A stretch of DNA of 64,000 bases from CAILQE01 sp036745415 (GTDB lineage Bacteria > Patescibacteriota > Saccharimonadia > Saccharimonadales > UBA4665), in contig DAIOGF010000001.1 in the NCBI GenBank assembly GCA_036745415.1, positions 1 through 64,000 on the forward strand, written 5' to 3'. Made by a program: the position numbers and the translations under genes. Positions within the stretch are counted from its first letter, which is position 1; every line of letters begins with the position of its first letter. Under the pieces are notes generated by a model, which did not search any database, was not told the DNA's origin, and saw only the letters and a list, made by a program, of their open reading frames with translations. Shown piece by piece: positions 24,746 to 33,883 of this stretch.

Positions 24746-26536
24746 TTAATTGAGTGTTACCTTAGATTCATTAATTTCCCAATTATTCACACCCATAAAT
24801 CTATCTGCTGGTGAATCAAGATTAGAAGTACTAAGTCCAAATACCTTACCTTTAGTAATGTATAGATCTCTAGGTTGATATAGACCAACTGCTGGATTAT
24901 CTGATTGCCATGCAGCCAGGAAAGGCTCGTATTTCACTGACCTAAGTAATGGATCTAGTCTTGTTCTACCATTAGATAATGCACTGTCTACAGTTTTATT
25001 AGAGTATTCACTTAAATTAGTCCATTTAAGTGTTGCTAAATTAAACTGATCACTTCCCCAATATGCATAAACATCAGGATCTGCCCCAATACCTATTCCA
25101 TATAGAACACTATCATATTGATGATACTCTAATGCAGAGCTGAATTCTTGCGGCTGAAGTACTAGCAGATTAACTTGTATTCCAACATTCTTAAGATCCG
25201 ATTTAATCTGGTTCGCAACATTAATATACTCATCCGATGAAGAAACCGTAAGATTAAAACTTAGCTCCTGATTATTCTTACTTAGCACCGAATTACCATC
25301 CAAAGACCAACCATCTGCCTGCAAAGCCATTCTGGCTGCGGCAACATTAGAATTACCTTGCACATATTTGGAGTTGTATTCTCTTTGATATGTTAAAAAT
25401 GGTTCATCGACTTTATTCGTAGAATATCCAAGATTGGAAATAATACTATTAACATCAATCGCTTGAGCTATGGCACCTCTAACTTTCGAATCTGAAAGTA
25501 TAGAATTACTAGTCCTTAAAAATAAGTATGTACCTGCGTTAAGAATTAAATCATTTGTATTAAACTTATTATTCTTGGCAATTTTACTAGGAACTACGCT
25601 TAGGCCCTCAGCACCATTTAGTTTTCCACCTATTAGGTCATTTACTAACAGGTCCTTTGAGGCATATGCATGAACCATGAATAAATCTAGTTTTGGTTTA
25701 CCTAATGCGTATTTATCAAAGGGCTTTAAGCTAATTTGAACTTCAGCATTAGATGGGTCACTTCCATTTACGGCCATACTTCCGAAACTAAAAGGTCCAC
25801 TACCAACCGGGTTTGTCGTATTGAAGTTGGCAGATCTAAGGGAACTTGGTGCAATATCTGATAGTAGGTGTTTAGGAATAATACCGACGTTAAGATAATC
25901 TGGGAAAGAAGCTAGAGCATTAGGAAGGTCAAAGATAATCGTATTTCCTTTTGTAGATATGGTTACGCCTTCAAAATTTGACCTAAGAGGAGAGTTTACA
26001 TCAGGATTTTGTATCAGCTGATAAGTATATAGAACATCTGCAGCTGTCAATGGCTTACCGTCCTGCCAAGTTAAACCATTTTTAAGAGTAACGGTGTATT
26101 CAGTCCCGGTTGAATTGTTAGTTAAATTACTAGCTAGCTCGTATGAAATAGTGCCATTATTATTGACTCTTAGTAAACTTGCGAATACCAGTCTTGAAAG
26201 TGATGTGTCTACGTCGTTGGTTGCGAATATTGGGTTTATATTTGTGTAGTTTCCAAGGATCCCTTCGTTATATATTCCACCTGGTACCGGCTGTAAAGTT
26301 TGGAAATAATTAAATTGAGCAAAAAGTTGCCAAAGTAATCCCAGAGTAATTACTGAAAAAACTCCTACCCATGTAGCTAAGAAGGTCTTTATCTTAAATA
26401 ACTTATGAAATCTTTTAAATAGATGTCTTTCAATATGATCTTCTGTGGCATTAGTTAGAATAACAGCCTGCTTTTGAGTATTGTTGATTTGTTTAGTTAT
26501 TCGTTTGGCTAAAGGTTTTGGTTTAATATCAACCAT
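24746..26536 (-). CDS. Membrane-anchored oligopeptide-binding-like protein (SBP family 5)
   Basis: At 596 residues it has a cytoplasmic basic N-terminus of about 50 residues, one helix (about 52-72) and a long SBP_bac_5 domain. Family features include L-A-S-N-L-T-N-N-S, the K-N-G-L-T-W-Q-D-G-K-P-L-T-A-A-D-V core and N-P-V-G-S-G-P-F. There is no lipobox; the protein is held by an uncleaved helix, unlike typical Gram-positive lipoproteins. No permease or ATPase of an oligopeptide transporter lies nearby. It shares a run with secG and may be a peptide scavenger or receptor. Confidence 0.85.
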   Translation of the reverse strand: MVDIKPKPLAKRITKQINNTQKQAVILTNATEDHIERHLFKRFHKLFKIKTFLATWVGVFSVITLGLLWQLFAQFNYFQTLQPVPGGIYNEGILGNYTNINPIFATNDVDTSLSRLVFASLLRVNNNGTISYELASNLTNNSTGTEYTVTLKNGLTWQDGKPLTAADVLYTYQLIQNPDVNSPLRSNFEGVTISTKGNTIIFDLPNALASFPDYLNVGIIPKHLLSDIAPSSLRSANFNTTNPVGSGPFSFGSMAVNGSDPSNAEVQISLKPFDKYALGKPKLDLFMVHAYASKDLLVNDLIGGKLNGAEGLSVVPSKIAKNNKFNTNDLILNAGTYLFLRTSNSILSDSKVRGAIAQAIDVNSIISNLGYSTNKVDEPFLTYQREYNSKYVQGNSNVAAARMALQADGWSLDGNSVLSKNNQELSFNLTVSSSDEYINVANQIKSDLKNVGIQVNLLVLQPQEFSSALEYHQYDSVLYGIGIGADPDVYAYWGSDQFNLATLKWTNLSEYSNKTVDSALSNGRTRLDPLLRSVKYEPFLAAWQSDNPAVGLYQPRDLYITKGKVFGLSTSNLDSPADRFMGVNNWEINESKVTLN

Positions 26537-26548
26537 ATAATCTTAGAT

Positions 26549-26764
26549 TTATTTTTGAATTTCGCCGAGTATCAGAGATACTGCAAAAATTATTCCAAGA
26601 ATAATTGTAATCTGATAAATTGTTTTATCTGTGCCTCTTCGAGTTGTATTTACTTCACCCGCTCCACCAATACCAGCACCAAGAGAAGCTCCTCTAGTCT
26701 GAATTAAGATAAGTAAAGTTAAAAGCACCATGCTTCCAATAGTTATGTAGTTATAGATGTTCAT
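26549..26764 (-). CDS. secG: Preprotein translocase subunit SecG
   Basis: The 71-residue protein has two helices (about 7-22 and 48-67). The conserved linker I-Q-T-R-G-A-S-L-G-A-G-I-G-G-A-G lies between them, followed by R-R-G-T-D-K. SecG supports protein export with SecYE. Its ATG overlaps the TGA of the gene before it (26761-26764). Confidence 0.92.
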   Translation of the reverse strand: MNIYNYITIGSMVLLTLLILIQTRGASLGAGIGGAGEVNTTRRGTDKTIYQITIILGIIFAVSLILGEIQK

Positions 26765-27129
26765 TCTTTAGCTGACTCCATTATTGTAGATACTAGATAG
26801 TTTACCAGTCCAATCACCATTCCGGCAAATACCGCTGCCCAGAAATTCTTAACATGTAGTGGTGTATAAAGTTTTGAGACTATAAATACTATCAATCCGT
26901 TAATTAGAACCATGAATAATCCTAGAGTAAATACAATTGCAGGTAATGAAAATAGAATTAATATTGGCTTGATTAAGAAGTTGACTACGGCTAGTACTAA
27001 ACCAGCAAAAATCACATCAGATAAACCACCATTATATGCTATATCATGGCTCAAGAATCTCGATGCCATCCATAAACCTAGAGCACAAACAAACCAACGA
27101 GTTAAGAAACTTAAAAGATTTTTATTCAT
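26761..27129 (-). CDS. Phage-holin-family-4-like membrane protein
   Basis: This 122-residue protein has four short helices. The family pattern is visible in A-V-V-N-F-L-I-K-P-I-L, L-P-A-I-V-F-T-L-G-L-F and L-I-N-G-L-I-V-F-I-V-S-K. Despite the name (PF04020), these are common chromosomal proteins in bacteria with no phage context and unknown role. It is coupled to secG by a 4-bp overlap. Confidence 0.85.
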   Translation of the reverse strand: MNKNLLSFLTRWFVCALGLWMASRFLSHDIAYNGGLSDVIFAGLVLAVVNFLIKPILILFSLPAIVFTLGLFMVLINGLIVFIVSKLYTPLHVKNFWAAVFAGMVIGLVNYLVSTIMESAKE

Positions 27130-27160
27130 TATTAATATTTTAGCATATATAACAATGCTT

Positions 27161-28342
27161 TTATAAGACCTCGGCTCCCTTAGAAGTAATTAGGATATCA
27201 TCCTCAAAACGAACTCCAAGGCCCCATTTTTTGACATAAATACCCGGCTCTACAGTTATAATCATGTTTTCCTTAAGTGGTGTTTTGTAATTACTGAGAT
27301 CATGTGTATCTAGTCCTAGATGATGACTAACTGAATGTGGATAATAATCTCGAAGCAAATCTTTTTCGGATCCTTTTAGTAACCCTAGATCAACTAGCTC
27401 TGCGAATATTAAATCCTCTGTTCTAGCTTCAAGTTCCTCGTAGTTCATTCCTACTTTAATTTCATTTATTAGTTGCTTTTGAACTTTTAAGACACTATCA
27501 AGGAGCTTGATCTGCCTCTCATTAGAATCTCCAAATACAAAACTTCTTGAAATATCTGCGCAGTAATTTTTATATTTACACCCTACATCTACTAGAATTA
27601 GATCACCCATTTTAATTTCTTGATTTAAATCTACATAGTGAATTACAGTCGATGCTTTATTAAGCGAAATAACTGGCCTGAAGGCCCAACCTTCAGCACC
27701 TAACCTCTTCATCTCTAAAAGTAATCTATCTGCCAGTTCGGATGTATTATTAATTTTAGCTAAGATCTTTTCATTGCTTATTTTTTTAATAGCTTGCTTG
27801 GTTATTCTGACCGCTTCTCTAATTATTTCTATCTCAGATTCATCTTTAATCATACGCATCTGAGCTATATAAGGGTGCAGATTAATTAATTCTGCATTAG
27901 GATTTATTTGGCTTGCCTTATTAATTAGAACTTTTCTAAAAGGTAGAGCAACAATTCCATAGCTCTCCAGTTTTTCGGTCTCATCAAATAGTAAATGTAT
28001 TTTATTATTTTTGCTTATTAATTTATAAAGCATTTCTTCACCTGCCTCAAAGTCAAAAATCTTATCCACTTTAGATGTTTTAATTTCTGAAATGTTTATT
28101 TCGCCGTCAAATATTTTCTGATAATTACTCAGCTTCGGAGTAATAATGATTGACTCTTTATTAGTAATTATTAAAGTTAAACCTGGAATATTTAATCCAG
28201 TTAGATAATAAAAATTATTTTCCTGAACAAAGTCATAAGATTGATCAAGACTACTCTGCATCGGCTTGTTCGCAGAAATAATAATTAACTTAGCTTTAGA
28301 CTCTTTAATTAAATTAGATCTTCGTTTTTTATATATGTTCAT
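27161..28342 (-). CDS. pepP: Xaa-Pro aminopeptidase (aminopeptidase P, M24B)
   Basis: The 393-residue protein has an N-terminal AMP_N domain and a C-terminal pita-bread domain. The metal ligands are visible in order: I-L-V-D-V-G and Y-C-A-D-I-S-R-S (two Asp), S-V-S-H-H-L-G-L-D-T-H-D (His), T-V-E-P-G-I-Y (Glu) and V-R-F-E-D-D (Glu). It removes N-terminal residues before proline. Its ATG lies 4 nt after the uvrC stop, suggesting cotranscription. Confidence 0.9.
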   Translation of the reverse strand: MNIYKKRRSNLIKESKAKLIIISANKPMQSSLDQSYDFVQENNFYYLTGLNIPGLTLIITNKESIIITPKLSNYQKIFDGEINISEIKTSKVDKIFDFEAGEEMLYKLISKNNKIHLLFDETEKLESYGIVALPFRKVLINKASQINPNAELINLHPYIAQMRMIKDESEIEIIREAVRITKQAIKKISNEKILAKINNTSELADRLLLEMKRLGAEGWAFRPVISLNKASTVIHYVDLNQEIKMGDLILVDVGCKYKNYCADISRSFVFGDSNERQIKLLDSVLKVQKQLINEIKVGMNYEELEARTEDLIFAELVDLGLLKGSEKDLLRDYYPHSVSHHLGLDTHDLSNYKTPLKENMIITVEPGIYVKKWGLGVRFEDDILITSKGAEVL

Positions 28343-28346
28343 TTAT

Positions 28347-29837
28347 TTATTTTTTATAATATTTACTTATTATACTAGCTTTACTTTCTCCTACAATTTT
28401 AGCTATCTCCGATTCATCTTTAGTAAGCGCCATGTTGATAGACCCAAAAGCCTTAATTAATGTTTTACGAGTTTTATCTCCAATACCTGGAATTGAAGTT
28501 AGCTCGCTCTTTATTTGACGATTTCGCTTTAAAGACGAATGGTAACTTACGGCAAATCTATGACTCTCATCACGAACTCTCTGAAGTAATTTAATTAAGT
28601 TAGTATTATGGGGAATATTAATAAGTATGAATTTTTCTGATTCAGTTATAAATCCATTTAATTTCTCTAAATATTCTTTATCTAAATTAACTAATGATCT
28701 TTCTTTGTCTATTACTATTTGCTCTTCTCTTTTAGCGAGACCAATCATTGGAGTTTTATTATTAAGTTCATCTCTTGAAGTTAATGCAGCATCTAACTGT
28801 CCCTTGCCTCCGTCAATTAATATTAGATCTGGTTTACCGAATTTATCTAAGTTTTTATCACTCAGTCTCCTTTTTAAAGTTTCAGCCATGTTTTTAAAAT
28901 CGTTATTAATATCTAAGCTAGTTTTAAATTTACGGTAATTTGCCTTATCGCTTATACCATTTGTAAATACAACCATAGAAGCTACTACATGACTGCCTTG
29001 CTGATGAGATATGTCATAACCTTCAATTCTTTTGGGGAATTTATCTAATTGCAATAATTTAACTAATTCATCCAATGCATGATCTTTAGAAATTTCTTGG
29101 AATTCATTTTGTGAAAAAATTACTTGCTTAGATATTTGCTTCAACGCAAAAAGTTGATTTCGTTTTTTTCGAGCTAATTCAAATTCCTTATTAGCTGCAT
29201 ACTTAAGCATTTCTTTTTCTAATTCATCTTCAATCTTTTTACGATTTCCTTTTATGACTTGAATTAGTTTTTTAAGATTCTTTCTGTATTCAACTAGACT
29301 TGTTTTATTTTCTTCTAGTCCTGGATCTAATCCCAAATGATAATCTAGTGAGGACCTTTTAGAAACTGATCTTTTAATAGCAAATGGAAATATTCTTCTA
29401 AGAACTCTTAAAGATTTATTTACGGAACTTGAACTAAGGTATGGGCCAAAGTATTCAGCTTTATCGTCTAAAGGTCTTCTTGTAGTCGTGACTGTAGGGT
29501 AATCGCTTTTGATATCTATTCTAATGTAGGCTAATGATTTATCATCTCTAAGTAAAATATTGTACTTAGGAAGGTAGCGCCTGATCATTTCACCTTCAAA
29601 AAACAAGGCCTCCATTTCACTGCCAAGCTCAACCCAATCAGTATCGTGAATTTCATTTATGAGACTTAGAGTTTTTTGGTCTCTATTTTTTAGATTCTGA
29701 AAATATGACCTTACTCTATTTTTTAGATTTGCTGCTTTACCAACATAAATTATTTCACCACGAGCGTCCTTGTGAAAATACACTCCGGGCGTACTTGGTA
29801 GAGTTTTAAGTTTTAGTTTTAATTCTGAGTTAGCCAT
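28347..29837 (-). CDS. uvrC: UvrABC excinuclease subunit C
   Basis: The 496-residue protein has a GIY-YIG nuclease (T-P-G-V-Y-F-H, I-I-Y-V-G-K-A-A-N-L-K-N-R-V), a UVR-type coiled coil (about 200-235), the RNase-H-like nuclease (E-G-Y-D-I-S-H-Q-Q-G and I-L-I-D-G-G-K-G-Q-L) and a helix-hairpin-helix tail (I-P-G-I-G-D-K-T-R-K). It is about 100 residues shorter than the usual 600; the loss seems to be in the mid region. With UvrA (36312-39122) it acts in nucleotide excision repair. Confidence 0.93.
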   Translation of the reverse strand: MANSELKLKLKTLPSTPGVYFHKDARGEIIYVGKAANLKNRVRSYFQNLKNRDQKTLSLINEIHDTDWVELGSEMEALFFEGEMIRRYLPKYNILLRDDKSLAYIRIDIKSDYPTVTTTRRPLDDKAEYFGPYLSSSSVNKSLRVLRRIFPFAIKRSVSKRSSLDYHLGLDPGLEENKTSLVEYRKNLKKLIQVIKGNRKKIEDELEKEMLKYAANKEFELARKKRNQLFALKQISKQVIFSQNEFQEISKDHALDELVKLLQLDKFPKRIEGYDISHQQGSHVVASMVVFTNGISDKANYRKFKTSLDINNDFKNMAETLKRRLSDKNLDKFGKPDLILIDGGKGQLDAALTSRDELNNKTPMIGLAKREEQIVIDKERSLVNLDKEYLEKLNGFITESEKFILINIPHNTNLIKLLQRVRDESHRFAVSYHSSLKRNRQIKSELTSIPGIGDKTRKTLIKAFGSINMALTKDESEIAKIVGESKASIISKYYKK

Positions 29838-29838
29838 A

Positions 29839-30741
29839 TTAGCTAATTGCTAGACTTACTTTTAAGCAATCCTCTGAGTGAAAAAGTCTTGATGGTTCTT
29901 TTTTGCATTGTTCGCAGATTAGAACTAGATCATTACAGGCAACATTCTTACAGTTTTCAAAATTGGATGTTTTTTCTTCGCAGTGTACACAGATTCCAAT
30001 ATCCTTACTTTTTTCTGAGAATTTCTGAGTCATTCGCTTATCGAAAATATATAAGCTACCTTCCCAAAGACCATCATCCTTGTACTGCTCTCCGTATTTA
30101 ACAATTCCGCCATCTATCTGATAAACGTCTTTGAATCCACGGTTCTTCATTAGTGCTGAAAGAATTTCACATCTAATTCCACCTGTGCAGTATGTTATGA
30201 CTGACTTATCTTTAATTTCGTCATATTTTCCGCTTTCAAGATCTGGAATAAAGTCTTTTGAAGTTCTAACTTCTGGAGTTACCGCATCTTTAAATTTACC
30301 GATTTGAGCTTCGTATAGATTTCTACCATCGAAGAAAACAACTTCATCTCTACCTTTTTCATCAATTAATTTATGTATTTCTTCTGGCTTAAGATGCTTT
30401 CCTCCACCCACTACACCGTTCTCGTCAACCTTGATTTCATCTCCAGCTTTAAAAGCCACTAGTTCATCACGAACCTTCACGGATAGTCTTGGAAAGTCTT
30501 CACCGTTAGCTTCACTCCATTTGTACATGATATTTTTAAATGCAGCATAAGACTTATTAGTCTTAATGTATTTCTTTAAGCTTTCTATGTCACCACCAAG
30601 TGTTCCATTGATGCCATGCTTAGATATTATTATTCTGCCCTTAAGATCATTAGAGGCACATAAGGCTTTCTGCCACTGCTTAACAGCCTCAGGATCACTG
30701 AGGGGTGTAAAACAATAATATAAGATGATTTTATTCTTCAT
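29839..30741 (-). CDS. trhO: tRNA uridine(34) hydroxylase, rhodanese-type
   Basis: At 300 residues it has an N-terminal acylphosphatase-like domain ([11 protein letters not shown]) and a rhodanese domain with active loop [11 protein letters not shown] Cys-rich C-terminus follows (C-V-H-C, then further Cys pairs that could bind zinc). TrhO/YceA hydroxylates U34 of some tRNAs with oxygen, which fits an aerobic or microaerobic life. It lies 1 nt from uvrC. Confidence 0.92.
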   Translation of the reverse strand: MKNKIILYYCFTPLSDPEAVKQWQKALCASNDLKGRIIISKHGINGTLGGDIESLKKYIKTNKSYAAFKNIMYKWSEANGEDFPRLSVKVRDELVAFKAGDEIKVDENGVVGGGKHLKPEEIHKLIDEKGRDEVVFFDGRNLYEAQIGKFKDAVTPEVRTSKDFIPDLESGKYDEIKDKSVITYCTGGIRCEILSALMKNRGFKDVYQIDGGIVKYGEQYKDDGLWEGSLYIFDKRMTQKFSEKSKDIGICVHCEEKTSNFENCKNVACNDLVLICEQCKKEPSRLFHSEDCLKVSLAIS

Positions 30742-30766
30742 AATCTAAAAACTTATTATCCCAATT

Positions 30767-32071
30767 TTATCGTTTTTTGTAAAGTAAAAATATCAACAAT
30801 ATTAGTAGTCCCGTAAGAGATAAAACCATAATAATATCAATAATAATTGATGGATTTTTCTTGGCTTTTTTAATAATATTTTTATTCTTCTTTGGTATTG
30901 AATTTTTTGGTATGAATGCAATATCTTGAGAACTGAAATTAATTCCTTTTTTTTCTAATAATTCTGTAACTTTATCATTTGATTTACCGCCACTCGAACC
31001 GCCACCAGAGGAACTACTTCCATCTCCACCTCCATCGCCATCTCTAAGTAATGGATCTCTTTCAAAATCAATTTGTCTTTCCATTATTTCTCGATTTAGA
31101 GCACGTTTAACATTTCCTCCTCTTAAGAATGTTGAAACTATCCTTCTAAGTCCTTTTTCAGTAATTAGCTGGTTCTCAAATATTTTCTTTAATGTAGTAC
31201 CATCAATTTTAATTTTCTCAGCAACCTTGATGAGTTCTGCTTTCTTCATCATTTGAACTGGTTTTTCTATTTTAGTTTCAAGCTTAGCATCACCACCAGT
31301 AAGTTGCTCTAGAATTGCTCTTTCATTTTTAGGTATATCAGCTCTATCTTCAACTGTATTTGCGGCTTCGACTCTTACCCTTCTTTCACTTTCCATTAAT
31401 TTGAGTCTGAGTTTATCTACTTCTTCTTCAAGTTTTTTAGAAACTTTCTTTTGCTCTACCCTAGAATCAACACGAGCCTCTCTTCTTTTACTTAGAAATT
31501 TTGGAATATCTGGAATAATAATATCCTCAAAAATTGATGGTGCCTTATTTGCTTTCTCTGCAGGTGTAGAGTGACTAATTGTTATTTCTTTGGACTCAAG
31601 TCCATTTGCCTCTGGCTTATTTAGATTTATTTCTTGGTCAGGTAATCCAAAAGGATTAATAAGTGACTCACTTATTGCAGCATCAATGTCTCCGGTTGCT
31701 ACAACTTCGTCTAAGAATCTCGTAGCGGCCTCATCCTCGGTTGAGCCTAAATCAAGATCAATTTGGTCTATTCTTTCTTGAGCCATAGATCTACTAATGT
31801 CAGCTATTTCCGCCTCACTAAGGTGCTCTACCGGTGCCTCAGTCTCAAGTTCCGGGTTGGTATCAATCAATTCTCCATCAATTTTAGGAGTCTCTTTGGA
31901 ATCTTCCTCAATATCTTTCAGGATCTTAGCAATTTCTTGAGCTAGATCTGTCTTTTTCTCATCTTTAATTTTTTCACGTTCTTGTTTCTTTTTTTCTAAG
32001 GCTTCTTCATCTAATTCATCATCATCGTCTGATTCTGGATTCTCTAGGTAGTTATGATGAATTTCTGTCAT
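30767..32071 (-). CDS. Acidic coiled-coil protein with C-terminal membrane anchor
   Basis: The 434-residue protein is strongly acidic in the first 200 residues (DDDDELDEEALEKK). A charged coiled coil follows at about 205-245, then a mixed region and a Gly/Ser linker (GDGGGDGSSSSGGG). One helix sits at the very end (IIIDIIMVLSLTGLLILLIF) with Y-K-K-R after it, so the protein is probably tail-anchored with its bulk in the cytoplasm. No known family. Possible roles are scaffold, pilus-related or division-related, but nothing decides. Confidence 0.7.
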   Translation of the reverse strand: MTEIHHNYLENPESDDDDELDEEALEKKKQEREKIKDEKKTDLAQEIAKILKDIEEDSKETPKIDGELIDTNPELETEAPVEHLSEAEIADISRSMAQERIDQIDLDLGSTEDEAATRFLDEVVATGDIDAAISESLINPFGLPDQEINLNKPEANGLESKEITISHSTPAEKANKAPSIFEDIIIPDIPKFLSKRREARVDSRVEQKKVSKKLEEEVDKLRLKLMESERRVRVEAANTVEDRADIPKNERAILEQLTGGDAKLETKIEKPVQMMKKAELIKVAEKIKIDGTTLKKIFENQLITEKGLRRIVSTFLRGGNVKRALNREIMERQIDFERDPLLRDGDGGGDGSSSSGGGSSGGKSNDKVTELLEKKGINFSSQDIAFIPKNSIPKKNKNIIKKAKKNPSIIIDIIMVLSLTGLLILLIFLLYKKR

Positions 32072-32173
32072 TTTAATTTATTGGTGAAAAGTTATATTTC
32101 AATAATTCGATTATATCTAATGGAATATATTTTAGTAAATAAACCCATATGGAATGGTTGGATACTTTAAATA

Positions 32174-32842
32174 CTATTCTTCTTTGGCTTCAGTTGCAGC
32201 TTCAGCGCTTTCGCTTGCTTCTTCAGATTCTTCTTCAGTTCCACCTGCAGCATCGTTAGCGGCTGCGATAGCGGAAGGTTCGAATACTGTTGCTATAGTT
32301 TGAGTAGGTTCGTCTTGAACCACAACATTGGCTGGAACAATAAGATCAGCTACAATAACGTGATCTCCTTCACTAACTAATTTTTCTGCATCGTAGTAAA
32401 GAACATCAGGAAGGTCATTAGGTAATGCTTCTACCATTACAGATTCAACACTACCAAGAACTAATAGTCCTGCTCTTTCAGCTGGAGACGCTTCGTTTCC
32501 TTCAGCATATTTAGCATGGACTGGAATCTCAGCTTCAACTTTCTGGTCTTTAGCAACTGCATTAAATACTACGTGAGTCATTCTTCGATTTCTTGGAGAG
32601 AAAGTAACTTCTTTAATTAAAGTCATGTATTCTTTTGATCCAACCTTAACTTGAACAGGGTGGTGTTTTCCTGCTTCTTTGTAAACTTTATGTAATTCAA
32701 CTGCATTTCCTTCTACAACAATAGAGTCTTTTCCATGATCATGAATAACAGCAGGTACAGTACCTTCATTTCGAATGTGCTTAACTTTCTTACCGGTAAC
32801 TTCTCTTGGATTTAGAACTATTAGAATCTTATCTTGTGACAT
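32174..32842 (-). CDS. rplY: 50S ribosomal protein L25, CTC (long) form
   Basis: This 222-residue protein has the N-terminal 5S-rRNA-binding domain (R-E-V-T-G-K-K-V-K-H-I-R-N-E-G-T-V-P-A-V-I-H), the CTC/TL5 second domain and an acidic Ala/Glu tail. It binds 5S rRNA in the large subunit; the long form is also a stress protein in some species. It is separated from neighbours by about 75-100 bp on each side. Confidence 0.92.
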   Translation of the reverse strand: MSQDKILIVLNPREVTGKKVKHIRNEGTVPAVIHDHGKDSIVVEGNAVELHKVYKEAGKHHPVQVKVGSKEYMTLIKEVTFSPRNRRMTHVVFNAVAKDQKVEAEIPVHAKYAEGNEASPAERAGLLVLGSVESVMVEALPNDLPDVLYYDAEKLVSEGDHVIVADLIVPANVVVQDEPTQTIATVFEPSAIAAANDAAGGTEEESEEASESAEAATEAKEE

Positions 32843-32916
32843 AAATAAAAATTAAACTCCCTTAAATTTATAACTTAAACAATGATAGATATTATATCAT
32901 TTTATCTTTAGTATTA

Positions 32917-33876
32917 CTAATTTGTAACTTCTTTAGCAAAAACTACTACACGTTCATTGAACTCTGATGTACCTTTAATTAGCTTACCAGTACAAGTAAT
33001 TATATTAAGTCCTGAAGCTGAACGATCTATTGGAGACAAAGCTGCTTTCATATCTACATTTTTAGCATCATAAATCTTAGAAGTAACTACAACATAATTC
33101 ACTACTGAATTGTCTCCTTTTACTATCTGGATAGTATCTCCTGCTTTAAGATTTTTTATATCGTAAAATACGCCATGAGAGGTCCATGAAGAAACATGAC
33201 CATCAATAAAAGTTGCGCCAGGCTGACCAGGTTTAGCACTCTGATTATACCAAGCAGTATCGTAAACACTTCCAGGAGTAGCTATAGAGCCATCTTTAAG
33301 CAGTCCAGCATTCAATACTCTAGCATTAACTCCTATTGAAGGGATCTTAATATATCTTGGAGCATCGGGAGATACTATGTATGAAGCATATTGCTGAGAT
33401 GTTGGCTTAACCGTAGTTGGTACTTGGTCGGATGATGTAGTTACATCACTATTTGAATTATTTACCTGACTAGTTAATTTTACGGCTTGAGCATGCACCG
33501 CTTGATTGTCTCTTAGTCCTGAAATCATCATCCAAGCACCCATTAAAAGTAACAATGAACAAGTCGCTAAAACTGCATGGTTTGCATATTTCTTAAAGCT
33601 AAACTTAGTTTCATGCTGATCATCAATTAATTTTTTAAAAATATCTTTATTGGGAGCAAGGATAGCTTCACTATGATAGATTTCGGGCTGAACTTGTTTC
33701 TTAACTTTAGGCTCAGTAACCTTTTTAATTTCTGCTTTTGGTTTAGAAATATCTTCCGATAGATATCTTCGAGGTAATATATACCTTTTACGTTCTACAT
33801 AATTCTGGCTATAGTCTGCTCTAAACCTATCTCTAGGTATATACTTTCCTGCACCGAGCAATACTATCTCTGCCAT
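32917..33876 (-). CDS. Sortase (class E/F-like)
   Basis: The 319-residue protein has about 105 cytoplasmic residues, one helix (about 108-130), a Ser/Thr linker and a sortase domain. Catalytic residues are H227 in F-I-D-G-H-V-S, C295 in I-I-T-C-T-G-K and R309 in N-E-R-V-V-V-F. The T-C-T-G box and single N-terminal anchor fit housekeeping class E/F enzymes. The long cytoplasmic head is unusual. It lies 7 nt downstream of a protein with a T-P-D-T-G-F-G sorting signal and is probably cotranscribed with it. Three more P-N-T-G proteins lie at 48-55 kb. Confidence 0.92.
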   Translation of the reverse strand: MAEIVLLGAGKYIPRDRFRADYSQNYVERKRYILPRRYLSEDISKPKAEIKKVTEPKVKKQVQPEIYHSEAILAPNKDIFKKLIDDQHETKFSFKKYANHAVLATCSLLLLMGAWMMISGLRDNQAVHAQAVKLTSQVNNSNSDVTTSSDQVPTTVKPTSQQYASYIVSPDAPRYIKIPSIGVNARVLNAGLLKDGSIATPGSVYDTAWYNQSAKPGQPGATFIDGHVSSWTSHGVFYDIKNLKAGDTIQIVKGDNSVVNYVVVTSKIYDAKNVDMKAALSPIDRSASGLNIITCTGKLIKGTSEFNERVVVFAKEVTN

Positions 33877-33883
33877 TATTTTA

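Noticed and set aside
26761..27129. Prophage remnant suggested by the holin-family protein
   Set aside because: PF04020-type proteins are ordinary chromosomal genes, and no other phage gene is nearby.
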